NCBI GenBank assembly: GCA_035640155.1
Contig: DASQWR010000003.1
Coordinates: 1-8,267 of the forward strand
Length of the DNA stretch: 8,267 nt
Reading direction: 5' to 3'
Origin: JALYQB01 sp035640155
GTDB lineage: Bacteria > Actinomycetota > Actinomycetes > Mycobacteriales > Pseudonocardiaceae
The notes beneath the pieces are model-generated. The model made no database searches. It saw nothing but the letters and a program-made list of their open reading frames with translations, and was not told the origin of the DNA. Of the stretch, positions 1 to 5,646 are shown piece by piece (the first letter of the stretch is position 1; the number at the start of each line of letters is the position of its first letter). A program made the translations under genes and the position numbers.

Positions 1-1
1 C

Positions 2-61
2 GAGCCCGCCGGCTCCCGCCGCGGCCCGAAACGCTGGCGCCGGATCGGCCTGCGCCGCTGA
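2..61 (+). CDS. C-terminal tail of an unidentified protein (5' end outside window)
   Basis: An open frame enters from the left edge and stops at TGA 59-61, giving 19 visible codons that end in a basic, Trp-containing tail (RRGPKRWRRIGLRR). Eighteen of the 19 codons end in G or C, the third-position bias of the real genes here, which is why I treat it as coding. It is convergent with the LytR_C gene, whose stop lies only 15 nt away. There is too little sequence to assign a family. A basic tail like this is common at the cytoplasmic end of actinobacterial membrane proteins, but that is only a guess. Confidence 0.45.
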   Translation, partial: EPAGSRRGPKRWRRIGLRR

Positions 62-76
62 CCCGGAGGTGACCCA

Positions 77-685
77 TCAGCGGGAGTAGTCGTTGGTCAC
101 GATCACGATCAGACCGGGGGTGGCGTCCCGGATACCCTCGAAGCGGGGCTCGATGCGCATGTCGAAGGCTTCCCCCAGCGCATCCGCGGCGCGGCGCTGG
201 CTTTCGTCCTCGTAGTAGACGGTCGTCGTCGGGATGGTCCCGCCGGAGTAGTTGTCCACCTCCGGGACCGACCAGCCAGCCGCCCGGATGTCCTCAGCCG
301 CCCGCGCGGCGAGCCCGCGGATGGTGCTGTTGTTGTAGACGCGCACCGCGCCGCGGGTGGCAGTGTCCATCTTCGGTCCGGCACCCGGCGTGCTGATCGG
401 AGGCGGTGTTGTCGGAGGTGGCGCCACGGGGGCGGCGACCGAGGGCGGCGCGGGGATCGGACTGGCGGGGCCGGTTGGGCTGGCGGGACCGGTCGGACTC
501 GTGGGCGAACTGCCGGGCAGCGTGCTCGTCGCCGGCGGGCGGGCCTCGGTCGCGATCTCATCCGAGCCATTACCCGTGGCGACCCCGAATAGCCCGAGCA
601 GCAACGCCACCGCGGCCACCCCGAGCAGGACGAGGCCAGCCGTACGAAGCGGGCGACCGCTCCCGGTCGCGTCGGGGGTACTCAT
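77..685 (-). CDS. Membrane-anchored LytR_C domain protein, VirR-like (Rv0431 type)
   Basis: Predicted 202 aa protein. A short cytoplasmic N terminus is followed by one transmembrane helix (about residues 14-36, LVLLGVAAVALLLGLFGV). Next comes a long Pro/Ser/Thr-rich linker (about 48-104), then a LytR C-terminal domain (about 112-200; starts GAVRVYNNS, contains YYED and ends IVIVTNDYSR). The topology implies an extracytoplasmic domain near the cell wall. The same architecture next to a DUF3263 gene and def is that of M. tuberculosis Rv0431 (VirR), reported to affect membrane vesicle release and to interact with LytR-CpsA-Psr wall-ligating proteins; that role is carried over by inference. I chose ATG 685 because GGGGAGG lies 11 nt upstream. 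The longer frame from GTG 754 has no ribosome site and would overlap the DUF3263 gene. It is probably co-transcribed with the DUF3263 gene, 52 nt upstream. Confidence 0.85.
   Translation of the reverse strand: MSTPDATGSGRPLRTAGLVLLGVAAVALLLGLFGVATGNGSDEIATEARPPATSTLPGSSPTSPTGPASPTGPASPIPAPPSVAAPVAPPPTTPPPISTPGAGPKMDTATRGAVRVYNNSTIRGLAARAAEDIRAAGWSVPEVDNYSGGTIPTTTVYYEDESQRRAADALGEAFDMRIEPRFEGIRDATPGLIVIVTNDYSR
461..496 (-). repeat. Two 18-bp tandem units in the LytR_C linker
   Basis: Positions 461-478 and 479-496 match at 15 of 18 bases and encode PTGPAS twice (residues 64-75) within the Pro/Ser/Thr linker. This in-frame coding repeat suggests that linker length evolves by slippage. The mismatches are scattered and mostly synonymous, so the duplication is not brand new. 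Confidence 0.6.
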
Positions 686-737
686 GTCCCCGTCTGCCTC
701 CCCGTCCTCGCACCGATCCGATGGATCGACTACGTGG

Positions 738-1046
738 TCACCGCGTATCGACACCCAACCGGCGGGCGGCCCGGGCCCGCTGCCTGCTGGAGCGCAACCG
801 GCGCAGTCTCTTGATCAGCATCGGGTCCGCGTCGAGCGCCGCACGACTGTCGATCAGGGTGTTGAGCACCTGGTAGTACCGGGTTGCGGACATGCCGAAC
901 AGTTCACGGACGGCCTGCTCCTTGGCGCCTGCGTACTTCCACCACTGGCGCTCGAAAGCGAGAATCTCCCGCTCCCGACGTGTCAGCCCGTCGTCGGTGT
1001 CCTCGCCCCGGTCCTCGGCCGGGTGTGGCACCTCTGCGGCGTCCAT
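738..1046 (-). CDS. DUF3263 small HTH-like protein (Rv0430 type)
   Basis: Predicted 102 aa. An acidic N terminus (about 1-20) is followed by the DUF3263 core (about 21-85: LTRREREILAFERQWWKYAG...AVRELFGMSATRYYQVLNTLID). It ends in a very basic tail (KRLRRLRSSRQRARAARR). The core has the look of a sigma-region-4-like helix-turn-helix (LTRREREIL, then LFGMSATRYYQVLN), and the Arg-rich tail fits nucleic-acid binding; no target is known to me. Length matches the mycobacterial homologue as I remember it (about 100 aa). I prefer ATG 1046 over the adjacent GTG 1049: GAGGA lies 5 nt before the ATG but only 2 nt before the GTG. It is the first gene of a probable two-gene unit with the VirR-like gene and is transcribed away from def across a palindrome-bearing region. 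A regulatory role for the downstream gene is possible but unproven. Confidence 0.85.
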   Translation of the reverse strand: MDAAEVPHPAEDRGEDTDDGLTRREREILAFERQWWKYAGAKEQAVRELFGMSATRYYQVLNTLIDSRAALDADPMLIKRLRRLRSSRQRARAARRLGVDTR

Positions 1047-1086
1047 CACAGTCCTCGCTAGGTCTCATGCTCCAGGCCGGTCAGGT

Positions 1087-1106
1087 GAATCACAGCTCTG
1101 TGATTC
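1087..1106. promoter_or_regulatory. Perfect 9+2+9 palindrome, candidate operator between DUF3263 and def
   Basis: Arms GAATCACAG (1087-1095) and CTGTGATTC (1098-1106) are perfectly complementary around a 2-nt centre. It lies 41 bp upstream of the DUF3263 start and covers that gene's candidate -10; it lies 74 bp upstream of def. The order TCACA..TGTGA is the reverse of the CRP/GlxR arrangement (TGTGA-N6-TCACA), so a standard CRP site is unlikely. The symmetry suggests a homodimeric regulator, which I cannot name. Confidence 0.55.
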
Positions 1107-1118
1107 CGGGACATTCAA
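1089..1118 (-). promoter_or_regulatory. Candidate promoter of the DUF3263/LytR_C unit
   Basis: Read on the minus strand, TTGAAT (1118-1113) and TGTGAT (1094-1089) are separated by 18 nt, a fair sigma-70-type pair. Transcription would start near 1082 and leave a leader of about 35 nt carrying the GAGGA ribosome site. The -10 lies inside the palindrome, so a protein bound there would be expected to repress. The -10 departs from the actinobacterial TANNNT pattern, hence low confidence. Confidence 0.3.
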
Positions 1119-1143
1119 CCACGGGTCGGGGGGGACGACGCCG

Positions 1144-1172
1144 CTGATACTCCCGGCGCGTCCGACTAGGGT
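1144..1172 (+). promoter_or_regulatory. Candidate def promoter giving a leaderless mRNA
   Basis: CTGATA (1144-1149) and TAGGGT (1167-1172) are 17 nt apart. The -10 fits TANNNT and ends 7 nt before the def ATG at 1180, so the predicted transcript begins at or next to the start codon. No good Shine-Dalgarno lies upstream; the only purine run, AGGG, is part of the -10 itself. Confidence 0.45.
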
Positions 1173-1179
1173 CCCCATC

Positions 1180-1746
1180 ATGACGGTCCGTCCCATCCTC
1201 GTCGTCGGTGACCCGGTGCTGCATACGGCCACCCGGCCGGTCACCACGTTCGACGGCGAGCTGCAGTCACTGGTCCAGGACATGTTCGACACGATGGGAG
1301 CAGCCGATGGTGTCGGCCTCGCGGCGAACCAGGTCGGTGTGGACCTGCGGCTGTTCGTCTACGACTGCCCCGACGACTACGGTCTGCCGTTCCGCGGCGT
1401 GATGGCCAATCCCGTGCTCGAGACCTCCGGGCGGCCCGAGTCCATGCCGGACCCGGACGACGACTGGGAGGGTTGCCTGTCGGTTCCGGGCGAGTCGTTC
1501 CCGACCGGGCGGGCGTCGTGGGCACGGGTCACCGGTGTCGACGCCGACGGGTCACCGGTCACCGTGGAGGCCACCGGCTTCCTTGCCCGCTGCCTGCAGC
1601 ACGAAACCGACCACCTCGACGGGATGCTCTACCTCGACCGTCTGGTCGGCCGGCACGCCCGCGACGCGCGCAGGATGCTCAAGGTCCACGGCTGGGGCGT
1701 CCCCGGGCTTGCCTGGGATCCGGCCGCCGGCCGGCTGGCCGACTGA
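1180..1746 (+). CDS. def: Peptide deformylase
   Basis: Predicted 188 aa metalloenzyme that removes the formyl group from the initiator Met of nascent proteins at the ribosome. All three family motifs are present: GVGLAANQVG (44-53, motif 1 with Gln51), EGCLSVPG (97-104, metal ligand Cys99) and HETDHLDG (141-148, metal ligands His141 and His145, catalytic Glu142). The length is ordinary for an actinobacterial deformylase. The frame is open far upstream, but ATG 1180 is the first codon matching the family N terminus (PILVVGDPVLH). It also sits directly after a -10-like TAGGGT, suggesting a leaderless message. It is divergent from the DUF3263 gene, as I recall for Rv0429c/Rv0430 in M. tuberculosis. 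The next gene on this strand is 127 nt downstream and seems to have its own AT-rich upstream region. Confidence 0.96.
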   Translation: MTVRPILVVGDPVLHTATRPVTTFDGELQSLVQDMFDTMGAADGVGLAANQVGVDLRLFVYDCPDDYGLPFRGVMANPVLETSGRPESMPDPDDDWEGCLSVPGESFPTGRASWARVTGVDADGSPVTVEATGFLARCLQHETDHLDGMLYLDRLVGRHARDARRMLKVHGWGVPGLAWDPAAGRLAD

Positions 1747-1830
1747 GCCACCCGACCGGCCGAGCACCCCGCCCGCGCCCGCGGCGCTTCGCTCAGGGCG
1801 AACTCTGCGGCGGCACAACGCGCTGTCCTG

Positions 1831-1860
1831 CATCATCGAAGTAGTGAAATGGTGTAATTG
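1831..1860 (+). promoter_or_regulatory. AT-rich patch with candidate -10 upstream of the serine protease
   Basis: This 30-nt stretch has 11 G/C bases in strongly GC-rich surroundings. It contains TGTAAT (1853-1858), five of six matches to TATAAT, about 16 nt before the protease ATG, and two similar 8-mers in tandem (GTGAAATG, GTGTAATT, 1844-1859). No convincing -35 lies at the right distance (GCATCA at 17 nt). It is a likely promoter or operator. The rest of the 127-nt gap after def is GC-rich, with no further element I can support. Confidence 0.35.
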
Positions 1861-1873
1861 CAAGGCGGCGCCG

Positions 1874-2785
1874 ATGGATCCTCTGGACTCGTACTCCCAC
1901 ACGGTCAGCACGGTCGCAGCGAAGCTCTCCCCGCACGTGGCAAGCCTGCGGATCGGCCACGGCGCCGGATCCGCCCTCGTGTTCACCGACGACGGCCTGC
2001 TGCTGACCAACGCGCACGTGGTCGGCTCGGCGCCCGAGGGCGTGGCCGCGTTCACCGACGGCACCCAGACCCGTTTCGACGTGGTGGGTGCCGACCCGCT
2101 GTCCGATCTCGCGGTGCTGCGGGCCCGTGGCCCCACGCCGTCGGCCGCCGAGCTCGGTGACGCCGATGCTCTCGTGGTCGGCCAGCTCGTGGTCGCGGTC
2201 GGCAACCCGCTCGGGCTCGCCGGCTCCGTCACCGCCGGCGTGGTCAGCGCCCTCGGGCGCTCGCTGCCGGTGCGGTCCGGGCGGGCTGGACGGGTGATCG
2301 AGGACGTGATCCAGACCGACGCCGCGCTCAACCCCGGCAACTCCGGTGGCGCGCTCGCCGACGCCGCCGCCCAGGTGGTCGGCATCAACACCGCGGTGGC
2401 CGGGATCGGACTCGGCCTCGCGGTACCGGTGAACGCCACGACGCGCCGGATCGTGGGCACCCTGCTCGCCGACGGGAGGGTGCGCCGCGCCTACCTCGGC
2501 ATGGTCGGTGTCCCAGCCCCGCTGCCGGCTGCGGTCGCCGAGCGCACCGGGCAGGACGCTGGGCTGCGGCTCGTCGAGGTGGTGGCGGGCAGCCCCGCTG
2601 ACTCCGCCGGCCTGCGCACCGGGGACCTGGTGCTCAGCGTCGGCCGGCGGGCCGTGTCGGACGCCCAGGGCATCCAGCGGCAGCTCTTCTCCGACGCGAT
2701 CGGTGCGGCGCTGCCCGTCACCGCGCTGCGCGGCGGCGCGATGGTCGACGTGATCGCGGTGCCCTCGGAGCTGACGGGCAGCTAG
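1874..2785 (+). CDS. HtrA/DegP-like S1C serine protease with PDZ domain, no export signal
   Basis: Predicted 303 aa. The trypsin-like domain (about 10-200) shows the full HtrA triad: His48 in TNAHVVG, Asp78 in DPLSDLAVLRA and Ser157 in NPGNSGGAL. Family landmarks VGNPLG and GLGLAVPVN are also present. One PDZ domain follows (about 205-300, with SPADSAGLRTGDLVLSV). HtrA proteases degrade or refold damaged proteins, usually outside the cytoplasmic membrane. Here there is no signal peptide or membrane helix, and the in-frame sequence upstream of the ATG (back through the def overlap) offers none. It may act in the cytoplasm or leave by another route. ATG 1874 is chosen because AAGG lies just upstream and the domain begins soon after. 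At about 300 aa it is short for DegP-type enzymes because it has one PDZ and no anchor. It lies 127 nt after def, on the same strand. Confidence 0.9.
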   Translation: MDPLDSYSHTVSTVAAKLSPHVASLRIGHGAGSALVFTDDGLLLTNAHVVGSAPEGVAAFTDGTQTRFDVVGADPLSDLAVLRARGPTPSAAELGDADALVVGQLVVAVGNPLGLAGSVTAGVVSALGRSLPVRSGRAGRVIEDVIQTDAALNPGNSGGALADAAAQVVGINTAVAGIGLGLAVPVNATTRRIVGTLLADGRVRRAYLGMVGVPAPLPAAVAERTGQDAGLRLVEVVAGSPADSAGLRTGDLVLSVGRRAVSDAQGIQRQLFSDAIGAALPVTALRGGAMVDVIAVPSELTGS

Positions 2786-2884
2786 CTGGCGGTGTGGCGA
2801 AAGGTCGCTGCGGGAGGCATCTGAGCTCGGTTCGTGAGCGAATCGTTGCCACCCCGGGGCGCCTGCCGGTGCAGGATCGTCACC

Positions 2885-3862
2885 ATGCGACTACTGCGCG
2901 CCCTGGTGGTGCTGATCCTGGTGGCCGGATGCGGGGCGGACGCGGCGCGGCCGCCAGCCACCGAACCCGCTGACGCCCCGGAGCAACGGGTGCAGCCGGC
3001 CGGAGAGGTGATCGGGATCGGCCCGCTGGCCGAGGGCATGGTGGCTGACCCGGTGACCCACCTCGTCGCGATCGGGGTGCGCCAGCCGCCCGCGTTGCAG
3101 CTGATCGACAGTCGTACCGCGGTGCCGGTGCACCGCACGGAGCTGCCCGGTTTCCTGCGCCACCTGCAGCTCGAGGCACCCGGCGGACCGGTGCTGGTGC
3201 CAGCCGAGAGCGCCGACGAGCTGCTGCGGGTGGACCTGCCCGCCGGGCGGATCGTCTCCCGGGTCGGCGTCGGCAACTTCCCGCACGACGCCACCGCCAC
3301 CGAATCAGGCACGGTGCTGGTGGCGAACGAGTTGGGGGGCACCCTCTCCGTGGTGCGCGACGGCCGGGTGGTGCACACCTTCGCCGACGCGACCCAGCCG
3401 GGAGGCATGGCTGCGGTCGGGGAGCTGGTCGGCGTGGTCGACGTCCGGGAGGGGACGCTGAGCCTGTACGACACCGAGGGGCTGGAGCGGGTCGGCCGGC
3501 TGCCCGCCGGTGACGGGCCCACCCACGTCGTCGCCGACCGCCGGGGGCAGCTGCTCGTCACGGACACCCGCGGCGAGACGCTGATCCGCTACGCCATCCG
3601 CCCGGAGCTGCGCGAGCTGGACCGCACCCCGCTGCCGGGCGCGCCGTACGGGATCACCTATGACGAGGTCCGGGACCGGCTCTGGGTCACGCTCATCGGG
3701 CGCAACCAGCTGGTCGGGCTGGACCTGTCCGGCGGTGCGCCCCGCGAGGCGGTGCGGCTGCCGACGGTTCGCCAGCCGAACACCGTCGCGGTCGACAGCG
3801 GCACCGGACGCGTCTTCGTCGGCGGCACCGCGGACGGCGTCCTGCAGTTCGTCGATCCCTGA
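2885..3862 (+). CDS. Secreted lipoprotein with YncE/NHL-like beta-propeller
   Basis: Predicted 325 aa. A short lipoprotein signal (MRLLRALVVLILVAGC) ends in lipobox VAGC, with Cys16 the predicted lipidated residue. A brief Pro/Ala/Glu-rich linker follows, then a domain of recurring beta-propeller-like units: hydrophobic strand pairs ending in phrases such as GTVLVANELGGTLSVV, GQLLVTDTRGETLIRY, DRLWVTLIGRNQLVGLDL and GRVFVGGTADGVLQFVD, as in YncE/NHL/SMP-30-type propellers. Such proteins usually bind ligands or scaffold partners; no catalytic motif is visible and the ligand is unknown. The ATG at 2885 has AGGA 8 nt upstream and places the signal peptide correctly; an upstream GTG (2834) would bury it. 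It sits 99 nt after the protease and directly before the thiC riboswitch on the same strand. Co-expression with the protease is possible, and a link to thiamin is only positional. Confidence 0.8.
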   Translation: MRLLRALVVLILVAGCGADAARPPATEPADAPEQRVQPAGEVIGIGPLAEGMVADPVTHLVAIGVRQPPALQLIDSRTAVPVHRTELPGFLRHLQLEAPGGPVLVPAESADELLRVDLPAGRIVSRVGVGNFPHDATATESGTVLVANELGGTLSVVRDGRVVHTFADATQPGGMAAVGELVGVVDVREGTLSLYDTEGLERVGRLPAGDGPTHVVADRRGQLLVTDTRGETLIRYAIRPELRELDRTPLPGAPYGITYDEVRDRLWVTLIGRNQLVGLDLSGGAPREAVRLPTVRQPNTVAVDSGTGRVFVGGTADGVLQFVDP

Positions 3863-3865
3863 CTA

Positions 3866-3881
3866 TCCGGCACCGGCCGGA
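3866..3881 (+). terminator. Weak hairpin after the lipoprotein gene
   Basis: TCCGGC (3866-3871) and GCCGGA (3876-3881) form a 6-bp stem with a 4-nt loop just past the lipoprotein stop. There is no T-run, so it is at best a weak or non-canonical terminator; it also lies within the presumed thiC promoter region. Confidence 0.22.
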
Positions 3882-3886
3882 GCGGC

Positions 3887-3892
3887 TACGGT
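3887..3892 (+). promoter_or_regulatory. Candidate -10 box for the thiC transcript
   Basis: TACGGT fits the actinobacterial TANNNT -10 and would start transcription near 3899-3900, a few nt before the TPP aptamer, the expected arrangement. No good -35 is seen 17 nt upstream (TATCCG), so the call rests on position and the -10 alone. Confidence 0.35.
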
Positions 3893-3904
3893 CGGAACTG
3901 AGTG

Positions 3905-4011
3905 CACACGCGGGAGCTCGCACCGCAGCGGGCTGAGAGGGCAGCTGGGCATCGAAGGCATGCCCGGGGCTGTCGACCGCTGGAACCTGACCGGGTAATG
4001 CCGGCGTAGGG
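3905..4011 (+). ncRNA. TPP riboswitch (THI element) controlling thiC-thiD
   Basis: The aptamer has the invariant TPP-binding segments: GGCTGAGAG (3931-3939) for the pyrimidine pocket, and GAACCTGA (3983-3990) followed by GGGTAATGCCGGCGTAGGGA (3993-4012) for the pyrophosphate side. P1 can form between ACGC (3908-3911) and GCGT (4004-4007). The variable P3 arm is extended: GGCAGC (3940-3945) can pair with GCTGTC (3969-3974, one G-T pair), and a perfect inner stem GGGCAT/ATGCCC (3947-3952, 3960-3965) closes a 7-nt loop. The thiC ribosome site GGAGG (4010-4014) abuts the 3' strand of P1 and there is no T-rich terminator. TPP binding therefore most likely blocks translation initiation of thiC; this mechanism is inferred from layout. 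Confidence 0.95.
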
Positions 4012-4014
4012 AGG
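4010..4014 (+). promoter_or_regulatory. thiC ribosome binding site next to riboswitch P1
   Basis: GGAGG lies 6 nt before the thiC ATG and overlaps the conserved TAGGGAGG end of the aptamer. It is the probable control point of the TPP switch and fixes the thiC start at 4021. Confidence 0.8.
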
Positions 4015-4020
4015 ACGATC

Positions 4021-5646
4021 ATGAGTGCCATCGCGCCGACCGTCACCACGGGGCCGATCACCGGCTCGCGCAAGGTCTACCGGGAGGCCGGGGACGGCCT
4101 GCGGGTGCCGGCGCGGCGGGTCGACCTCGCCACCGGAGACCACGTGGACCTCTACGACACCTCGGGGCCCTACACCGACACCGACGTCGCGATCGACGTC
4201 CACGATGGGCTTCCCGGGCTCCGCAGCGAGTGGGTCGCGGCGCGGGAGCCCTCGACGCAGCTCGCCTGGGCACGGGCCGGGGTGATCACCCCCGAGATGG
4301 AGTTCGTCGCCGTTCGGGAGGGCGTCGACGTCGCGTTGGTCCGGGACGAGGTGGCCCGGGGACGCGCGGTGATCCCGGCGAACCGCTGCCATCCCGAGTC
4401 CGAACCGATGATCATCGGAAAGCGCTTCCTGGTGAAGATCAACGCCAACATCGGTAACTCGGCGGTGACCTCGTCCATCGAGGAGGAGGTGGACAAGATG
4501 GTGTGGGCCACCCGCTGGGGTGCCGACACGATCATGGACCTGTCCACCGGCAAACGCATCTCCGAGACCCGCGAATGGATCATCCGCAACTCCCCGGTCC
4601 CGGTCGGCACGGTGCCGATCTACCAGGCGCTGGAGCGCTGCGGTGGCGAGCCGGCGGCGCTGACCTGGGAGGCATACCGGGACACCGTGGTCGAGCAGTG
4701 CGAGCAGGGCGTCGACTACATGACCGTGCACGCCGGCGTGTTGCTGCGCTACGTCCCGCTGACGGCGCGCCGGGTGACCGGCATCGTCTCCCGCGGCGGG
4801 TCGATCATGGCGGCCTGGTGCCTGGCGCATCACCGCGAGTCCTTCCTGTACGAGAACTTCGCGGAGCTGTGCGAGATCCTGCACCGCTACGACGTCACGT
4901 TCTCCCTCGGTGACGGGTTGCGGCCGGGATCGATCGCCGATGCCAACGACGAGGCGCAGCTCGCCGAGCTGAAGACCCTCGGCGAGCTCACCCAGATCGC
5001 CCGGTCCCACGACGTGCAGGTGATGATCGAGGGTCCAGGTCACGTCCCGATGCACAAGATCGTCGAGAACGTGCGGCTCGAGGAGCAGTGGTGCGACGAG
5101 GCGCCGTTCTACACCCTCGGTCCGCTGGCGACGGACATCGGACCCGCTTATGACCACATCACCTCGGCGATCGGCGCGGCGATGATCGCGCAGGCCGGCA
5201 CCGCGATGCTCTGCTACGTCACCCCGAAGGAGCACCTGGGGCTGCCGGACCGCGACGACGTGAAGACCGGCGTGGTCACCTACAAGATCGCGGCGCACAG
5301 CGCGGACCTGGCCAAGGGCCACCCGGGCGCGCAGGCGTGGGACGACGCGCTGTCGGCCGCCCGGTTCGAGTTCCGCTGGAACGACCAGTTCCACCTGGCG
5401 CTCGACCCGGACACCGCGATCGGCTACCACGACCAGACGCTGCCGGCCGAGCCGGCGAAGACCGCCCACTTCTGCTCGATGTGCGGCCCGAAGTTCTGCT
5501 CGATGCGGATCTCCGCGGACGTCCGCGCCTACGCGGAGCAGCACGGGTTGTCCACGGTGGAGGCCATCGACGCGGGGATGGCGGAGAAGTCGGCCGAGTT
5601 CGCCTCCGCCGGCAACCGGGTGTACCTGCCGGTCACTGACCGGTGA
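4021..5646 (+). CDS. thiC: Phosphomethylpyrimidine synthase ThiC
   Basis: Predicted 541 aa, full length for the family. This radical-SAM enzyme rearranges 5-aminoimidazole ribotide into 4-amino-5-hydroxymethyl-2-methylpyrimidine phosphate in the cytoplasm. The non-canonical C-terminal 4Fe-4S motif CX2CX4C is intact at Cys485, Cys488 and Cys493 (FCSMCGPKFCSM). Other near-invariant stretches include INANIGNSAV (about 140-149), SLGDGLRPGS, EGPGHVPMH (337-345), TDIGPAYDHITSAIGAAMI and CYVTPKEHLGLP. The start is fixed by GGAGG 6 nt upstream, right after the TPP riboswitch, which should repress it when thiamin pyrophosphate is abundant. It overlaps thiD by 4 nt (GTGA), so the two are translationally coupled. 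A nearly uninterrupted antisense frame on the minus strand is a GC-rich coding shadow, not a gene. Confidence 0.98.
   Translation: MSAIAPTVTTGPITGSRKVYREAGDGLRVPARRVDLATGDHVDLYDTSGPYTDTDVAIDVHDGLPGLRSEWVAAREPSTQLAWARAGVITPEMEFVAVREGVDVALVRDEVARGRAVIPANRCHPESEPMIIGKRFLVKINANIGNSAVTSSIEEEVDKMVWATRWGADTIMDLSTGKRISETREWIIRNSPVPVGTVPIYQALERCGGEPAALTWEAYRDTVVEQCEQGVDYMTVHAGVLLRYVPLTARRVTGIVSRGGSIMAAWCLAHHRESFLYENFAELCEILHRYDVTFSLGDGLRPGSIADANDEAQLAELKTLGELTQIARSHDVQVMIEGPGHVPMHKIVENVRLEEQWCDEAPFYTLGPLATDIGPAYDHITSAIGAAMIAQAGTAMLCYVTPKEHLGLPDRDDVKTGVVTYKIAAHSADLAKGHPGAQAWDDALSAARFEFRWNDQFHLALDPDTAIGYHDQTLPAEPAKTAHFCSMCGPKFCSMRISADVRAYAEQHGLSTVEAIDAGMAEKSAEFASAGNRVYLPVTDR

Noticed and set aside
686..754. 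Longer start (GTG 754) for the LytR_C protein
   Set aside because: No Shine-Dalgarno, overlaps DUF3263 by 17 nt, and adds a charged stretch that is not part of the family; ATG 685 has GGGGAGG upstream.
357..1061. Plus-strand open frame of 234 codons opposite the LytR_C and DUF3263 genes
   Set aside because: Gly/Pro/Val low-complexity product is the reverse reading of the Pro/Ser/Thr linker; no ribosome site or motif.
1087..1106. CRP/GlxR-type site at the palindrome
   Set aside because: CRP sites read TGTGA-N6-TCACA; here the half-sites are in the opposite order (TCACA then TGTGA).
892..1179. Upstream in-frame extension of def
   Set aside because: Crosses the divergent promoter region and DUF3263 gene; the family N terminus begins at ATG 1180.
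1726..1766. GGCCGG/CCGGCC inverted repeat around the def stop as a terminator
   Set aside because: Arms are simple GC runs common in this DNA, partly coding, with no T-run; not distinguishable from background.
1552..2460. Minus-strand open frame of 302 codons opposite def and the protease
   Set aside because: It spans two genes with full catalytic motifs on the other strand and shows no domain of its own.
2782..3567. Minus-strand open frame of 261 codons opposite the lipoprotein gene
   Set aside because: Ser/Arg/Thr-rich low-complexity product antisense to a gene with a clear lipobox and ribosome site; a coding shadow.
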